A stretch of 64,000 nucleotides of DNA from Bolinopsis microptera (taxonomy: Eukaryota; Ctenophora; Tentaculata; Lobata; Bolinopsidae): positions 1,984,001-2,048,000 of the forward strand of contig NC_087074.1 of NCBI RefSeq assembly GCF_026151205.1. Direction: 5' to 3'. Below are positions 1 through 33,905 of this stretch, one piece after another (within the stretch, counting starts at the first letter, position 1; each line of letters starts with the position of its first letter). Position numbers and translations under genes: made by a program. The notes under the pieces are model-generated. The model did not search any database. It saw only the letters and a list, made by a program, of their open reading frames with translations, and was not told where the DNA came from.

Positions 1-295
1 GAACTGCCTGGTTTGTTCTGTTGCTGAAATATAGCTATATAGGTGGTCAGGTTGGGCTAGTGGAGGATTATAACGAGCGTTTTATAGTTTTTTGTTGTTG
101 AAAGCCCCTCGTGAGCGGATTGTCTCTAATGGACTAATTTATTATCTACATCATAATCAGTTAAAAATAAAAACCCCAATGGTTATATTTATTATTATTT
201 GTTTTTTGATTCAAGTAAATCTGATTATAGTATCAAAATGTGCACTAATGTCAGGTCAATGAAGAACAGTAGTAGATGTAAAATATCATAACTCC

Positions 296-21566
<21,271 letters not shown>

Positions 21567-22113
21567 ATCTGGAGTTCTTTAAATAAAGGTACCCAAACAC
21601 ACCAGTCAAACAAGCCCAGCTGGAAATGGGAGATTCAGATGTAGTGGTTTCTCTGTTTCTCTTTACATGGTCGCACTTAGCACATCACTTATAGGGTAGA
21701 CTTTGTTAATGATGAAGTGTTGTATGAAATATTGGAATAAATGAGATGGAGAACTTCATGATTCGTGATAATTCAAGGATTGCAAATATTTTACAAAAAT
21801 AAGAACCGTTTATAATTTTGTATCTAGAAATTACAGTAAAAGGTTAAGAACCTAAATAAAATGAAGACTAAGAACCAGGTGATAAGAAGACTACAGGATT
21901 CGCAAAATGTTTACAGTATTTAAAAACTAAAAATTATACAAAAAAGATCACATAAACAGACACACCTAGGTTTGAAGTTGAGTTTCAAAGCATTGCATCA
22001 TAAAAAGCAATTGTATTATCATAAACTTAAAATAAATATCTAGCACTACCAAAATTTTCTTAAAGCAGTCAACTCACTATTAATAAACTTATAAAGCTCA
22101 CTAACAATCCCGC
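21567..22113. other. CDK8 5' flank / MCEE 3' flank
   Basis: About 550 bp separate the MCEE stop from the CDK8 start, both on the minus strand, so this must hold the MCEE 3' UTR and the CDK8 promoter. It is AT-rich. No distinct promoter element or other gene can be named. Confidence 0.6.
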
Positions 22114-22635
22114 TCACTTCTGCTCCAGTTCCATGAGAACACCTCCGCAATCCTTAGGATGGAGAAACATGACAGGTTTACCATGAGCCCCTATCTTAGT
22201 GTTCTCCCCTAACGTCCTAACCCCCTTCTCCCTAACCTCCCTCACTGCACTCTCTATATCATCCACTTCAATACACACGTGATGAATACCCCCGTCCTTG
22301 TTCTTCTTCAGGAAGCCAGCTATAGGGCTGTTCTCCCCCAGAGGGTAGAGTAGCTCTATCTTAGTGTTGGGGAGGTTAACAAACACCACGGTAACCCCGT
22401 GATCAGGCAGGTCCTCTGGTTCCGACACAGCAGCTTTCAACACGTCTCTGTAGAATGTTATTGATTTCTGGAGGTCAGGTACAGCTATTGCGGTGTGGTT
22501 CAGGACACCTAGGTTCCAGGCAGCAGCGGAGAGCTGCCGTGATGAGGCAACGCCGAGTGGGAGAGAGTTAGAGACTACAGGAGGGGTCCTGATGAGAGGG
22601 GTTCTGCGGCACAATGTGCGGGCCAAATTCTGCAT
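22114..22635 (-). CDS. MCEE: Methylmalonyl-CoA epimerase, mitochondrial
   Basis: MCEE interconverts (2R)- and (2S)-methylmalonyl-CoA in mitochondrial propionate breakdown, upstream of methylmalonyl-CoA mutase. The gene is one exon of 173 residues. The first 40 residues are rich in Arg, Leu and Ser without acids, a good mitochondrial presequence. A single glyoxalase/VOC fold follows (about 43-172), from LNHTAIAVPDL through the central IHHVCIEVDDIE to FLHPKDCGGVLMELEQ. Candidate metal ligands are His47, His118 or His119, and Glu169. Length matches animal orthologues. Vertebrate genes have introns, so the intronless state is notable. The next gene downstream is CDK8. Confidence 0.97.
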   Translation of the reverse strand: MQNLARTLCRRTPLIRTPPVVSNSLPLGVASSRQLSAAAWNLGVLNHTAIAVPDLQKSITFYRDVLKAAVSEPEDLPDHGVTVVFVNLPNTKIELLYPLGENSPIAGFLKKNKDGGIHHVCIEVDDIESAVREVREKGVRTLGENTKIGAHGKPVMFLHPKDCGGVLMELEQK

Positions 22636-22691
22636 ACCTAGTGTTTAAGGGCTGTTAGTTCTGCATACCTAGTGTTTAAGTACTGTTAGTT
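22630..22691 (-). promoter_or_regulatory. 31-bp tandem duplication of the MCEE start, creating a mini-uORF
   Basis: Two 31-bp copies (22630-22660 and 22661-22691) both contain the start-codon context GGTATGCAGAA on the minus strand. In the upstream copy the frame is ATG CAG AAC TAA (22655-22666), a three-codon uORF ending 19 nt before the MCEE ATG. It could tune translation if transcription starts upstream of it. Confidence 0.8.
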
Positions 22692-24076
22692 CAACGTGAC
22701 TTCAAAATAATACAAGGTATTGACTGCATTTTAGAGTCGTGCTGTTTCACTCAATAATATAATTATAGTTTCAGGATAGTTAAATATAGGATCAATAATA
22801 GCATTTTACTTTGTATTCGAGGAATCGGATCAAGAAAACCAACGAATAAATATCAATAAAATTATTGCAAGGCAAATATTTATATATTTTTACAATAGTA
22901 CAAATACAAATTTCTAACAAGACACTGGGAAAACACATCTCTTCTAATTTTCTCACTTTCCTTCAGACTTATCAAATAGCTTAAATTTTATAGATACAAT
23001 CTTGTGGAAGAACGTGGAAAAACAGAAATGACATAAAGAATCAAGTTTGCCGAATATTGTACTAAATTCTGCATGAGTTCAAGGAAAGTAAGCTATTTAA
23101 TAAATTATAATAAATTATAATAATTGTAATAAGCTTTAAATATGGGTGTAGAAAGTATTTTCATGTTTAAAATCAATAGCTATGGTACTTTACAGCACTG
23201 CGTTACGTTTATATAAACCCTATCAAATCAGTTTTGCTTTAAATATGTGAGGAAACAAAGAATATCCGTGACTGTATACATGGCGATATTTCATTCTCAT
23301 TTCCTAATAAACATGAGCTCAGTTCTTTCCGTGTAAATTCAAGTGAGCTTCTGGTCGTTTAGAAAAGCTTCTGGTCGAATGAAAATTGTCACGAAAATAT
23401 TCGTTGCGCCCTCTAAAATGTGGACCATGGCCATATATATAATATAACAAACATAAATATTCGGTAAAACGGAATACATTTTGAAGAAAACATTTAAATC
23501 CCCAGAATAAATACTCATTAGAGTTTTGAATATATTTTATTGAACCATGTCGTATATAATATATGTAATAATAGTGCTGTATTTCACGAAGAAACTTTCA
23601 TGCATAAAAATTCAAATTAATCTGTACATCATATAAATCACCTTCACAAACACAGGCCCTTAGCCAGTGTATCTAGTAACTCTCTAACACTACAATATCT
23701 GAACTTGGCCCTCAGCCAACTCTCTAACACTACATCTGAACTTGGCCCTCAGCCAACTCTCTAACACTACATCTGAACTTGGCCCTCAGCCAACTCTTTA
23801 ACACTACTACATCTGAACTCTGAAACTAAACATTCTTCCTAACAATTTCTGAATAGTAATATTAAATTCCTTATAATTGTTATAAATAAGATAAAATCTG
23901 TCCATGCCAGGAGAGGCAATAACTACTCCCAAAACTGCCTGAATCTGTCTTTCTGAACTCCAAACTCTCTCGACCTCCTAACAACATGCGATATGTACAC
24001 CTTACAAATTACTTCACCCCACATGACACATAAAATGAATAAAATCTGTGTGCCAACTGGCAGTGTGCCAACAAAT
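22692..24076. other. MCEE 5' flank / CEP104 3' flank
   Basis: This is about 1.4 kb of AT-rich DNA with no gene. It holds about four copies of a roughly 36-bp repeat (CTCTAACACTACATCTGAAC) at 23680-23830. Confidence 0.7.
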
Positions 24077-26620
24077 CTATTTCTTCTGCTCCCTCCTCGA
24101 GTTACTCCTACACCCATCAGCACTCATGAGGTGCTGCCGCCACCCCTCCTCTCCATCCTTCACTGACACCATACACAGCGGACACAGCGTCTCCCCCTCC
24201 CCCGGCTGCACTGAACACGTGTGATCTGTCCCGGTCTCCACCGCTAGCTGGCAGTCTTTACAAGGCTGGAACTTCTCCTGGGCAGTGCACTCCGTCAGGA
24301 GGTGAGTGGTGGTGCCGGCTATCTCCACTACTTGTGAGCAGTGCGAGCACCTGCTCAACATCGGGCAGGATCTCCAGAAGTGAACGTCTAGAGTCTCAGC
24401 GTTGAACTTCTCATTGTGCTCGTTACAGAACATGCAGGTCTTGTCTAGTGTATCCTCTATTTCCGGCTCTCCGGGCTTCTCTTCTGCTATTGGAGCGGGT
24501 TTCCCCGGAGGAGCCTTCTTCTTCTTCTTCTTGATCCCACCAGGTTTCATTTTCATGTGTTCGTTACCTTCCTTCAACTCTTCCGGCACGTCTATGTTAG
24601 CTCCAGCAGCCATCTCCCGAAGTGAGGCTAGCTCGGCTTTCAGGGCGGCTACTTGAGCAGCTTTCTTGTCTTCAGCTGTCGGCTCGTTTGGCTTGTGGAC
24701 AGGTTTCCCGTCTATCTCATCAAATGATTCGAATATCTTCTTCCAGATCAGCTGTTTCTTCCTCAAGATTGGTTCGTCCTTAGGTAGGTGCTTCCTAACA
24801 GGGTCCCCATACTGTTTGTACATGAGCAGGGTGATCTTTATAGCCGCATCCCTCACGTCCCGTGCAGTGTGAGTCAGAGCTGGGGCTACAAACTTCATCA
24901 CCAGTTCAACCGTGTAGGAACTTTGTTCCAAGCCTGAGTTTTCAATCTGGTTTTCCAGTAGGAGCAACCTTGCAGTCAACACTTTAGGATTCTTCTCTTT
25001 ACAGACAGACACCGTTATGTTCGGCACTGTTGGAGCTGCCATTAGGTGCTTAGTTTTGCTGATTTCTAAAAATGAGGACATGATCAATTCTCGGTTTCGA
25101 ACGTTTTCCCCGACCCGCCTTAATAAGATAGGAAGGGTCTGATTACATAGCTCCGTTGTATGGCCCTTTGAAAGAACATCCCTTTTAAGCAATGACTTGA
25201 AAACATCCAGATTGACTGTCAAGGTGTTGTAGACAGGATCAGTGAAGGCTTGTTGAAAGACCTGGATGAGAGCTCTGACAGAGTATGTTGGAGAGGAGGT
25301 TTCAAGAGTGGACAGGGTCTCTGATATCTGGTTGATGCCCTTCTCTCGGAGTGCAAACTGTTTGCAGAACAGACACGCAACAGTAACCTGTCCGAACAGG
25401 TCCACTGCTTGGTTCAGATCATGAGCTACCTTCATACTGTGCTCGTCAGGACCGTCAGGGTCCCTTGGAGTCTCCACCTCCTCCTCCTCCAGCTCCTGTG
25501 CCGTCTTGTTAGCTAGAGTAGGGATGGGACGGTCCCCGCCCCGGGGTCTCACCGGCTGTTCTGGCACTTGATCTGGGGCGGCAATGTAACCACCGTCAGA
25601 GTGGAGAGAGGGAACTGCACTGGGGGGCTGCTGGTAAGGAGGCTGATTGTAGGTGGGAGGTGGAGCGGGGGAGGGGTCTGGTAAAGCTGGGAGTTGGTGG
25701 GGTGGAGACCTTACTAAGACGTGGGGGGTGTCGTCTGTTAACAGTCGGTCTGACTGAAGCAGACTCTGGATATTCAGCTGCTGAAACACAACCACTCTGA
25801 TCTCATCCGCTTGAATCTTCTTCGCTTGAGCAAGATCATAGTTCTCTTCGGTTACAGCCGCCTTCTTCTCCTTCTCCAGCCTCCCCAGCTTCTCCCCCAC
25901 TTTATACAAATCACCGATAGCCTGTTTCAAGCGCTTAGCAAAGTCATACTTCTCCTCCTCTATAGCTAGGTGTTTCTTCCTCTCTAACTGCTGGATCACC
26001 CTGGCAACCTCCGGATCCTGGTACACCCCAAAGGTGATGTCGTCTATCAGAGACATGTTTGAAGGCTTGTTTATATTCCCCATGACCACTGGATCAGTGT
26101 TCTCATTAGCTATGTTTATATCCCGGTAAGACTCTGGTTTATCCGGAGAGTTGGAGAGATACTCCCCGATAATGTTCACCGCCACGATCCCTACCTGGTT
26201 AAAAATGTTGTGTTTATTAACATGGTTCTTCTGACACACTAGCTTGACAAAGGTGCCGGTACAGTCCAGATGTACCGACTTTAACTCCCTTGCTTTAAAC
26301 TGTGTCTTCTCGTTGCTCTCAAAGGAAATATACCCCAACCTATCAAAAGAAGCACTCTGATACCCCGCAGACCCTCCCCTCCTACACTCCCCCACATATA
26401 GCTCCACCTTCCTAGCTATCAGGAACTGGTGGGAGAGCAGCTGCAACTTCCTCACTCTGATGCTACTAGGGAGCTGAAGGACGAGCTCCTGGGGGAACAC
26501 ACAGAACCGCTCAGATCTCCAACCCTTAACAGAGGGACCGTGGTCCTCCAGGGCCGAGCTGCTGTAATCATCGTCACTACCTGTAGCGTAGACTACTTGG
26601 AATTTTATCTTCTGTGTCAT
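24077..26620 (-). CDS. CEP104: Centrosomal protein 104 (ciliary tip TOG protein)
   Basis: CEP104 binds microtubule plus ends and centriole caps and is needed for cilium assembly and tip structure. The start is the ATG at 26618-26620; the in-frame TTG before it is not needed. One uninterrupted exon encodes 847 residues, against 925 in human. Order of parts: N-terminal jelly-roll domain (about 1-155), coiled coils with YDFAKRLKQAI and YDLAQAKKIQADEIR (about 205-290), a Pro-rich linker (about 305-350), a TOG-type helical domain (about 395-660), a Lys-rich stretch, and a C-terminal array of Cys/His zinc fingers (CMFCNEHNEKF, CSHCSQVV, CKDCQLAV, CPLCMVSV). It is complete and undamaged. Absence of introns is unusual for this gene. 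Confidence 0.97.
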   Translation of the reverse strand: MTQKIKFQVVYATGSDDDYSSSALEDHGPSVKGWRSERFCVFPQELVLQLPSSIRVRKLQLLSHQFLIARKVELYVGECRRGGSAGYQSASFDRLGYISFESNEKTQFKARELKSVHLDCTGTFVKLVCQKNHVNKHNIFNQVGIVAVNIIGEYLSNSPDKPESYRDINIANENTDPVVMGNINKPSNMSLIDDITFGVYQDPEVARVIQQLERKKHLAIEEEKYDFAKRLKQAIGDLYKVGEKLGRLEKEKKAAVTEENYDLAQAKKIQADEIRVVVFQQLNIQSLLQSDRLLTDDTPHVLVRSPPHQLPALPDPSPAPPPTYNQPPYQQPPSAVPSLHSDGGYIAAPDQVPEQPVRPRGGDRPIPTLANKTAQELEEEEVETPRDPDGPDEHSMKVAHDLNQAVDLFGQVTVACLFCKQFALREKGINQISETLSTLETSSPTYSVRALIQVFQQAFTDPVYNTLTVNLDVFKSLLKRDVLSKGHTTELCNQTLPILLRRVGENVRNRELIMSSFLEISKTKHLMAAPTVPNITVSVCKEKNPKVLTARLLLLENQIENSGLEQSSYTVELVMKFVAPALTHTARDVRDAAIKITLLMYKQYGDPVRKHLPKDEPILRKKQLIWKKIFESFDEIDGKPVHKPNEPTAEDKKAAQVAALKAELASLREMAAGANIDVPEELKEGNEHMKMKPGGIKKKKKKAPPGKPAPIAEEKPGEPEIEDTLDKTCMFCNEHNEKFNAETLDVHFWRSCPMLSRCSHCSQVVEIAGTTTHLLTECTAQEKFQPCKDCQLAVETGTDHTCSVQPGEGETLCPLCMVSVKDGEEGWRQHLMSADGCRSNSRREQKK

Positions 26621-27497
26621 CAACCTGTGTAGGTGAGGTTAGAGTACGTGGATAACCTGGTGAAAAATTGTTTTCCTTTCAATGTTTACTAAATTTGAGT
26701 GTTTTGTGGACTTTTTGAATTTAGAGTTAGATTTATTCCGTCTTATTTCTAACTTCTTCGTGACAAAAGTAAAACTCACAAATTTCAAACGAATAATTAA
26801 TGTACATGGATAATATTAGCAAAGAATATAATCAGTTATTATCATACTTAAAATATAAGTACATTCATATATTATGAGCTTATACGCTAACCATTTACCA
26901 GGAAAACTATTCAATCAGATAAAAACACTTCACAGAATATACACTCGCAGGTTAAAAAGTAAAATAACTGAATAAAATTAAACATGAAACGCACATATCA
27001 GGCATACTTTAGGGTACACAATATTTATAAATAATATACTTAAAGATAATAAATGTTAACTCCTGATATGGACGGAATTTCTGACAACCATTTTAGGATG
27101 TACACCTTGTACAATGTACATTAGCGGGCGGGTGTATTACAAGAAAATAAAGATCTTTTACCTTAGCCACTTTGGAGTATTAACTAAAACAGTTAACTAG
27201 TGATCACATTAGTTAACGGCACAAACGATCTTTACACTGATGCCCTAGAGTAAAATGGTTTGTTTAATTGAAGAAAACGGTAGGATAGCCTTTATCCTAG
27301 CCTTATTTGACTGATAAACTAAACGGACGTTGTAAATAGCGTAAATTGTGCAAATTGTTGTGCACAATGTTCCAGTATGTAATGTCAATAATCAGTGTGC
27401 TTGATCTCATCCATACTTTAATATGTTACATGTTAAAAACTAGCGCAGTAAAATGAGAAAGTGATGACGTAAGAGCTGCGAGTTATTAACAGAATAC

Positions 27498-27550
27498 AAC
27501 ACATACTACAACATTACATAATGATGATCTGTAATGTTGTAGTATGTGTT
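27498..27550. repeat. Perfect 21-bp inverted repeat, 11-nt loop
   Basis: Arms 27498-27518 and 27530-27550 are exact reverse complements (start AACACATACTACAACA). A third related piece, CAACATTACAGAT, follows at about 27560. It may be a small MITE remnant. Confidence 0.9.
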
Positions 27551-27948
27551 GTAATGTGCAACATTACAGATAATCATCATCTCTAAAGAAACATACATTA
27601 ACAAAAAGTAAGATAAAGTTAAACATTAAAGATAAACTCTGAAAGTATACTGACTTATATTTCTGATAATAACCATTAATTGCTGCATACAAACCTTTGT
27701 TTGAAAAACGAAAAGCGAGAAAATTAACATGAATATATACAATCTTAGTTACAGAATACAGAGTTATTTACATGAAACAATAATCTGAATGTGGACTGTG
27801 TGCATTGTACAATATACATTGTACAATGTACAATATACAATGAATAATGTACATTGTACAGTGTATAGTGTGTACAAGGGATGAAGGAGTTGCCGTGAGG
27901 AGTCATCTAATAAATCTACAACACAATAAGAACAGTCGAGTCTAGTTA

Positions 27949-28562
<614 letters not shown>

Positions 28563-28927
28563 GTTATTAATAGACGTCAGCCTGGAAATTTAGTTACAAC
28601 AATCTCGGCTAGTTTAACTAATAGCCGACAAATGATTTTGTAATGAATTAGAAGAACAATGTCTAACTTCTGGATGATGAATATTATTATTACACACAGT
28701 TCTGATATCATACATATTTTAATTTCCATCCATATCATGTAAACTGTGACTAATGTGGAGTTAGACATTGAACACCCTATTTTGGTGCATCTGGTTTAAG
28801 TTGTAGGTTGTTATTGGTTGTAGTGGTTAGCAAGGTAAAACAGCGATATCGTTCACACACAATGTATTACTTTTTATATTTCTGATAGGGTCTGACTCAA
28901 AAGATGATTCATTAATTCTTGTTTTCT

Positions 28928-29511
28928 TTATTTTTTGAAGAGATGAATACATTTTGAGAACTCTTTGAAGCACATATACCCGTCATTATCAAAGTCGACC
29001 TGGGACATTATTTCGTCCATTTCTTCGTCTGAAACTTTCTGATCGCAATACAACGCCAACGATGTCTGCAATTCCTTTTTACTGATCTGCCTGTTTCCTG
29101 AAAATTATTCACTGTTATAATTATTTAAAAGAACATACAATGTTTGATAAACATTGCTGGATTTGATCCATCTCGAGGCAAATAAAGCTAGCATTATTAT
29201 ATTGAGATTATTCTCTTTACCATCCTCCTCCACTTACCATTGGCGTCCATAGCGTTAAATATCTTGTAAAGATCATCCCTTGCCTTGTTTGACTTGTGTA
29301 AACATGCCATCACCGTCAACATCTCGGGGAAGTCCAGGGCCCCATCTCCATCAGTATCAAACCTATCAACCAGTGCTTTCAGCTCCTCCCCACTGATCCT
29401 GTAGCCGGACTTATTGAATCCCTGACGAAGGTCCTCGTAGGAGAGCCGGCCGTCTTTGTTTCGATCAAACGCAACGAACAAGGCTGAGGTGGTCTGATCG
29501 GGGGCTGCCAT
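28928..29511 (-). CDS. Calmodulin-like EF-hand protein, two exons
   Basis: Exons 29238-29511 and 28928-29097 join in phase (AATG|GTAAG donor, TTTCAG acceptor) to give 147 residues, calmodulin-sized. Four EF-hand loops are visible: DRNKDGRLSYED, DTDGDGALDFPE, DANGNRQISKKE (split by the intron, weakest, Gln at a ligand-side position) and DFDNDGYMCFKE. The N-terminus MAAPDQTTSALFVAFDRN lacks the usual calmodulin helix. It is probably a cytosolic calcium sensor; it is too diverged to be calmodulin itself, and the partner is unknown. AATAAA overlaps the stop region (AAAAAATAAAG), a possible poly(A) signal. Confidence 0.88.
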
Positions 29512-29810
29512 GGCTAGAGGAGGGGTTATTTAGAGTAAAAACATTGGGTATTAAATATTAATGAATATCGCAAGTTACAACTTCTAATTTATCGTTATAA
29601 TTTTATAACGTCAGACTGCTTTAAAAAAATAAACGTATTAGTTTCCCGAGACTAATTCTACAGAAGTAGACATTTGTAATAACATGATCAGTATCTACTG
29701 ATTTCGTGATACTGTCTAGATACGAAATATAACTAGACCAATATTATAGATGGAGCCATGTCTGATAATGCGGTCTATACTTCGTAGACACTAGACACAC
29801 ACTTACCAGA

Positions 29811-29868
29811 GAACATTACCTTATATGGTAGTTTTACCATAGTTACACTACCATATAAGGTAATGTTC
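29811..29868. repeat. Perfect 22-bp inverted repeat, 14-nt loop
   Basis: Arms 29811-29832 and 29847-29868 are exact complements (start GAACATTACCTTATATGG). The size and the intergenic position upstream of the calmodulin-like gene suggest a short MITE or a transcript hairpin. Confidence 0.92.
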
Positions 29869-30488
29869 ACTAACTAGACACAAACCAGATCAAGAGAGAG
29901 GGACAAGAAGTGAGGCGCCACACAATAACACACAGTTTATCTGCTGAACAAGACAAAGAACAATGACTACAACCTCCCAGCAACCCCCTCCCTGTTATCA
30001 TAGCTTTTATCAAGATCCCAGCTGTATTCGCACGGGGGAGGGGGGGGGGGGGGATTATATCGTATCTAGTATCTTTAGACAGTAGACAAACTAGCTAGAC
30101 ATTCGTCTTACTAACTAGAACAAGAGAGGGGGGGGGGTCAGCACAAGTAAACTTCCTAAAAACAACGCCCAGTTTACCCGTCCAACACAAAGCACAATGA
30201 CAATCTAACTAGTCACTACCTACACTATGTAAACAGATAACAACCTCTTAAATTAGTGATCTTAGCATTACGTTTGCTAGATTTTGGCTTTTTAGACCCC
30301 CACTTTTATCTCGACTCGGCTCCCCCAGCTATTTAAATCAAAATAGTGTAAACTTTTCCAAACACCCTTCTCTCCTAGGCTAGCTTACGTTATAATATGT
30401 GAACGATCCCTTAAAAGAAGAAGCCCAATTATATATCATGTTCTTACAGAGGAGGATGGATGGAGGGGGATTATATCGTGCTAATCTG

Positions 30489-30662
30489 GTACACGTACTT
30501 TAGTTCGACACGTACTTTAGTTAGTCGATCTTAAAGGTTTGTCGAACTAGAGTACGTGTCGAACTAGAGTACGTGTCGAACTATAGTACGTGTCGAACTA
30601 GAGCACGTGTTGAACTGGAGTAAGTGTCGAACTAGAGTAAACGTCTAACTAGAGTACGTGAA
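30489..30662. repeat. 18-bp repeat with inverted members
   Basis: About seven forward copies of GTCGAACTAGAGTACGTG (30541-30662) face two inverted relatives (CACGTACTTTAGTTCGA) at 30491-30525, so the block can fold on itself. Confidence 0.85.
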
Positions 30663-32964
30663 TCCTGCTAGGACACTTTTAAAGGGGTAGTTGGTGCTGC
30701 TTATACGGATCTAGACACAACTATTAACTGGGGCTGAGGTAGGCATGGCCGAGAGGCGAGCTCTAATTGTATAACCATCAGGTACGTGTTTTAGCAACAT
30801 CACATGCTGCTTTAGTAAACTAGATGTGAGTAGTAGTTACTCTAGCAACTCTAGTAGTATTGTTACCATGGTTACTCTAGTCTAACCGGCTGTACTTGGT
30901 TATGATGATGAGGGGAGTGTCACTGTTTTACATAATCAGGTCAGTAACAGCCCAGTCTAGTGCACGGGAACCTCTGAAGCACCCCTCTTGGTTACCATGG
31001 TTACTCTAGACCTCTCTTGGTGGGTTTTAACAGGGGTATTGTCTAAAGTTGGGGTGCTTTCAGGTTAAATGTTTTATGTATCAAATTGTACATACGTCAT
31101 TATGTTGTATTACCATACTGCTCGCAACGTTCTATAATTACAATGACTAACGAATCGCTAATTAGCTCCCTGGTGGTCAGTACCAATTGTAATTATCTCC
31201 CTGGTGATTACTAATCACTGATTAGTGCCTTCACACTGCAGGGCTCCAAATGTTTTGGGTAAATGTTTTATGTATCAAATTTCAATCATGTTAGTATCAC
31301 AATGCTATATTAAGGAAATTCATTAATAATATAATTACATTATTAATTTATATAACCTCCCTGATACCAATCAGGTAATTAAAGCCAATTGTCCTCACGC
31401 TGCAAAGCTTCTAAAGTCCTGATGCTCTTGGTAGCAATGATTTACATACATAATCTGCAAGAAGATGCAGTCGCATTTGGACAAGAGTCGCTGACTTTAA
31501 GATTTCCAAATTGGAGAATAGTCGGGTTCTGACTAGAATCCAGTTAAGGTTTTAAATAAATAAATATGTCTATGACAAGGTCACAAGGTGCAACGGTTTC
31601 GTCAGTGTCAAGGATTGTACTCGTTTTCAAGTTGCTTTGAGCGCTAGATTTCACTGCATGCTCTGGCAAGTAGCCAGATTACGTCATAATATCATACTCC
31701 TCATCTGAGAAGCCACTTACGATTTAAATTGCTTGGCGATAACATGACGCAACTCAACGTGATACCAATACGTGTATAATCGTTGTGTGATACGAAATCA
31801 AGGGTTCAACAGAATTCTGTAGCATGAGTGATGAGCTAGGATCAGGGGATGGATTGTAACACCATCAGGGACATATGAGGCGTCCTGTACAGCGAATAAG
31901 ATGGTTCTGACCATTTGAGCTTTTCATTAGACATTATGCAGTTATTCGCCATCGAGTCTAAGTGATTATACATGTCTCAATTGTAATGCTGTAATTTAAC
32001 ACTGAAATGTTCAGACTGTAAGACTTGTGCGATGTATTTTAGGGGATTATGGTCGGCACATAGTGGTGCTAACAAAACATGTCGATCCTGATCAAAACGG
32101 TCAAGAGTTGGATGAACGTTAAAAGGAGCTCATTGGTTACCTCTGCATTTTTCAGAATATGAAACCAATAATTGATATGCACTGGATCTAATCTAATGAT
32201 AGATTCAACGATCGATCGGTAATGCATTATCTATTTATTAGATCGATTTATTTGATAATAGCTCCTAGAGCGCGAAGTAGTCCATAATATATGCAATGTC
32301 TAAACGGCCGCCACCGCGCGCGCTCGCAATAAATGAAGACCCTTCTCTCGTTTAGTGTGACCGAATGTGAGGCGTAAAACGTGCTATTTTCTTAACTAAC
32401 ATAATAAAAGAAATTATAAGATTTTGTAAAATGTAAGATTTCGAGCGTTAAATTTCATTTCAGTGAATAACTGTTTATTTCAAACAGTTGAGGACTAATT
32501 ACCAGGTGTTTGGTAGCCATGGAAATTATAGAACGCTAACATCGAGCAGAATATTCCTTTAATAATAAATATCTACCAAGACATGCTGTCTCCACGACAA
32601 CCATACCACTAGTTTACTAACAAGGATATCACTAGACCAAATATCATACCATTAAAGTGCGCATATTATGTATAATATGTATAATGATTTGAATTAATCA
32701 GACTACAGGGCTAAAAACACCATGATCCCTACCTAACAGAGACAGTAACAGTTGAGACAATTGGGACACCCTAGTAAGACAACCACTCCGGAATTGAGGA
32801 CACATAAAATGTGGCTGTGAAATGGGATATTCAATATTCGATACATAATATGTATGGCGAGGAACAGGACAATACACGCTGCATAGTGCATACTGAGTAC
32901 TGACGAACTTATTTTGTTTAGCAAATGAACTTGAAGACCACATCCCAATATAAACCGTGCTCCC

Positions 32965-33068
32965 AACGACACTAAAATACAACGACACTAAAATACAACG
33001 ACACTAAAATACAACGACACTAAAATACAACGACACTGAAATACAACGACACTGAAATACAACGACAC
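32965..33068. repeat. 17-bp minisatellite
   Basis: Six copies of ACGACACTAAAATACAA, the last two with CTGAAATAC in place of CTAAAATAC. Confidence 0.9.
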
Positions 33069-33805
33069 ACAACAGAAATTAGGACACCCTACCAGAACAT
33101 AAGACAGAAACAAACAACAATAGCAGAACAGGAAGATACGGTACAGAATAAGGGAGCGTGCTATGAGGAAACGTTAAGATATTAGCTAGAGAGAGAGAGA
33201 GAGAGAGGTTTATAGTTTAATATATAGTGCTCCCCATTGCATCTGGTCCGAGTCTGTTAGCACAGATCACCTGGGAGTGGTAACACCATAAAACCGTTAA
33301 TTGCCTGTCAGTGCTATATCACTGGGGGGTCGGTTGCTGTGGTGGCGAGAGGATGCATTTGCTGGGTGGTGCTTGGTGATGCTGTCTTGTGGCAGCGTCA
33401 TCTGTGTGTCACCATATTGTCCAAGTCTTGGTTGCCCTGTGTAATTGAGCATTTGCTTGGTGATCGTGTCTCAAACATGATCACTTACGGTTCAATTTTG
33501 ATTCCCTAAGGGCTTCAGAAGCTCTGCATGCTTTTATTTTACGTATCGAACCTAACCACCAGCATGCTGGTGTCCGGACGGAGGGCTTACATTTTGATGT
33601 CGGTGCTGCCTCTGGATCGGGTGCGAAGGTCCTAGTAAGGGGAAAAGTGGTCGATTTAAGGGTTCCGTTGGATTTGAATGTTCACAAGGATTTCTCAACG
33701 GAATATGGTAGTTAGGACCCCTACGAACATAATTAGACTTGTTGCCAATTTTGTATCTCAACAGAAACACCACTTTTACCACTTTTTACCACCTTGACCC
33801 CCTTC

Positions 33806-33905
33806 NNNNNNNNNNNNNNNNNNNNNNNNNNNNNNNNNNNNNNNNNNNNNNNNNNNNNNNNNNNNNNNNNNNNNNNNNNNNNNNNNNNNNNNNNNNNNNN
33901 NNNNN
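33806..33905. other. Assembly gap, 100 N
   Basis: Exactly 100 N, the conventional size for a gap of unknown length. The two sides may not be true neighbours at this distance. Confidence 0.98.

Larger units (their letters stand above)
29512..33805. other. Intergenic region
   Basis: No gene can be supported over 4.3 kb. It holds a perfect palindrome (29811-29868), a 14-G run (30040-30053), an 18-bp repeat (30489-30662), two diverged copies of a segment with AAATGTTTTATGTATCAAAT (31064 and 31261), a 17-bp repeat (32965-33068) and a short GA run near 33188. Confidence 0.7.

Noticed and set aside
30741..30790. TGGCCGAGAGG, like a tRNA-Ser A box
   Set aside because: No B box (GGTTCRANNCC) or acceptor-stem pairing follows.
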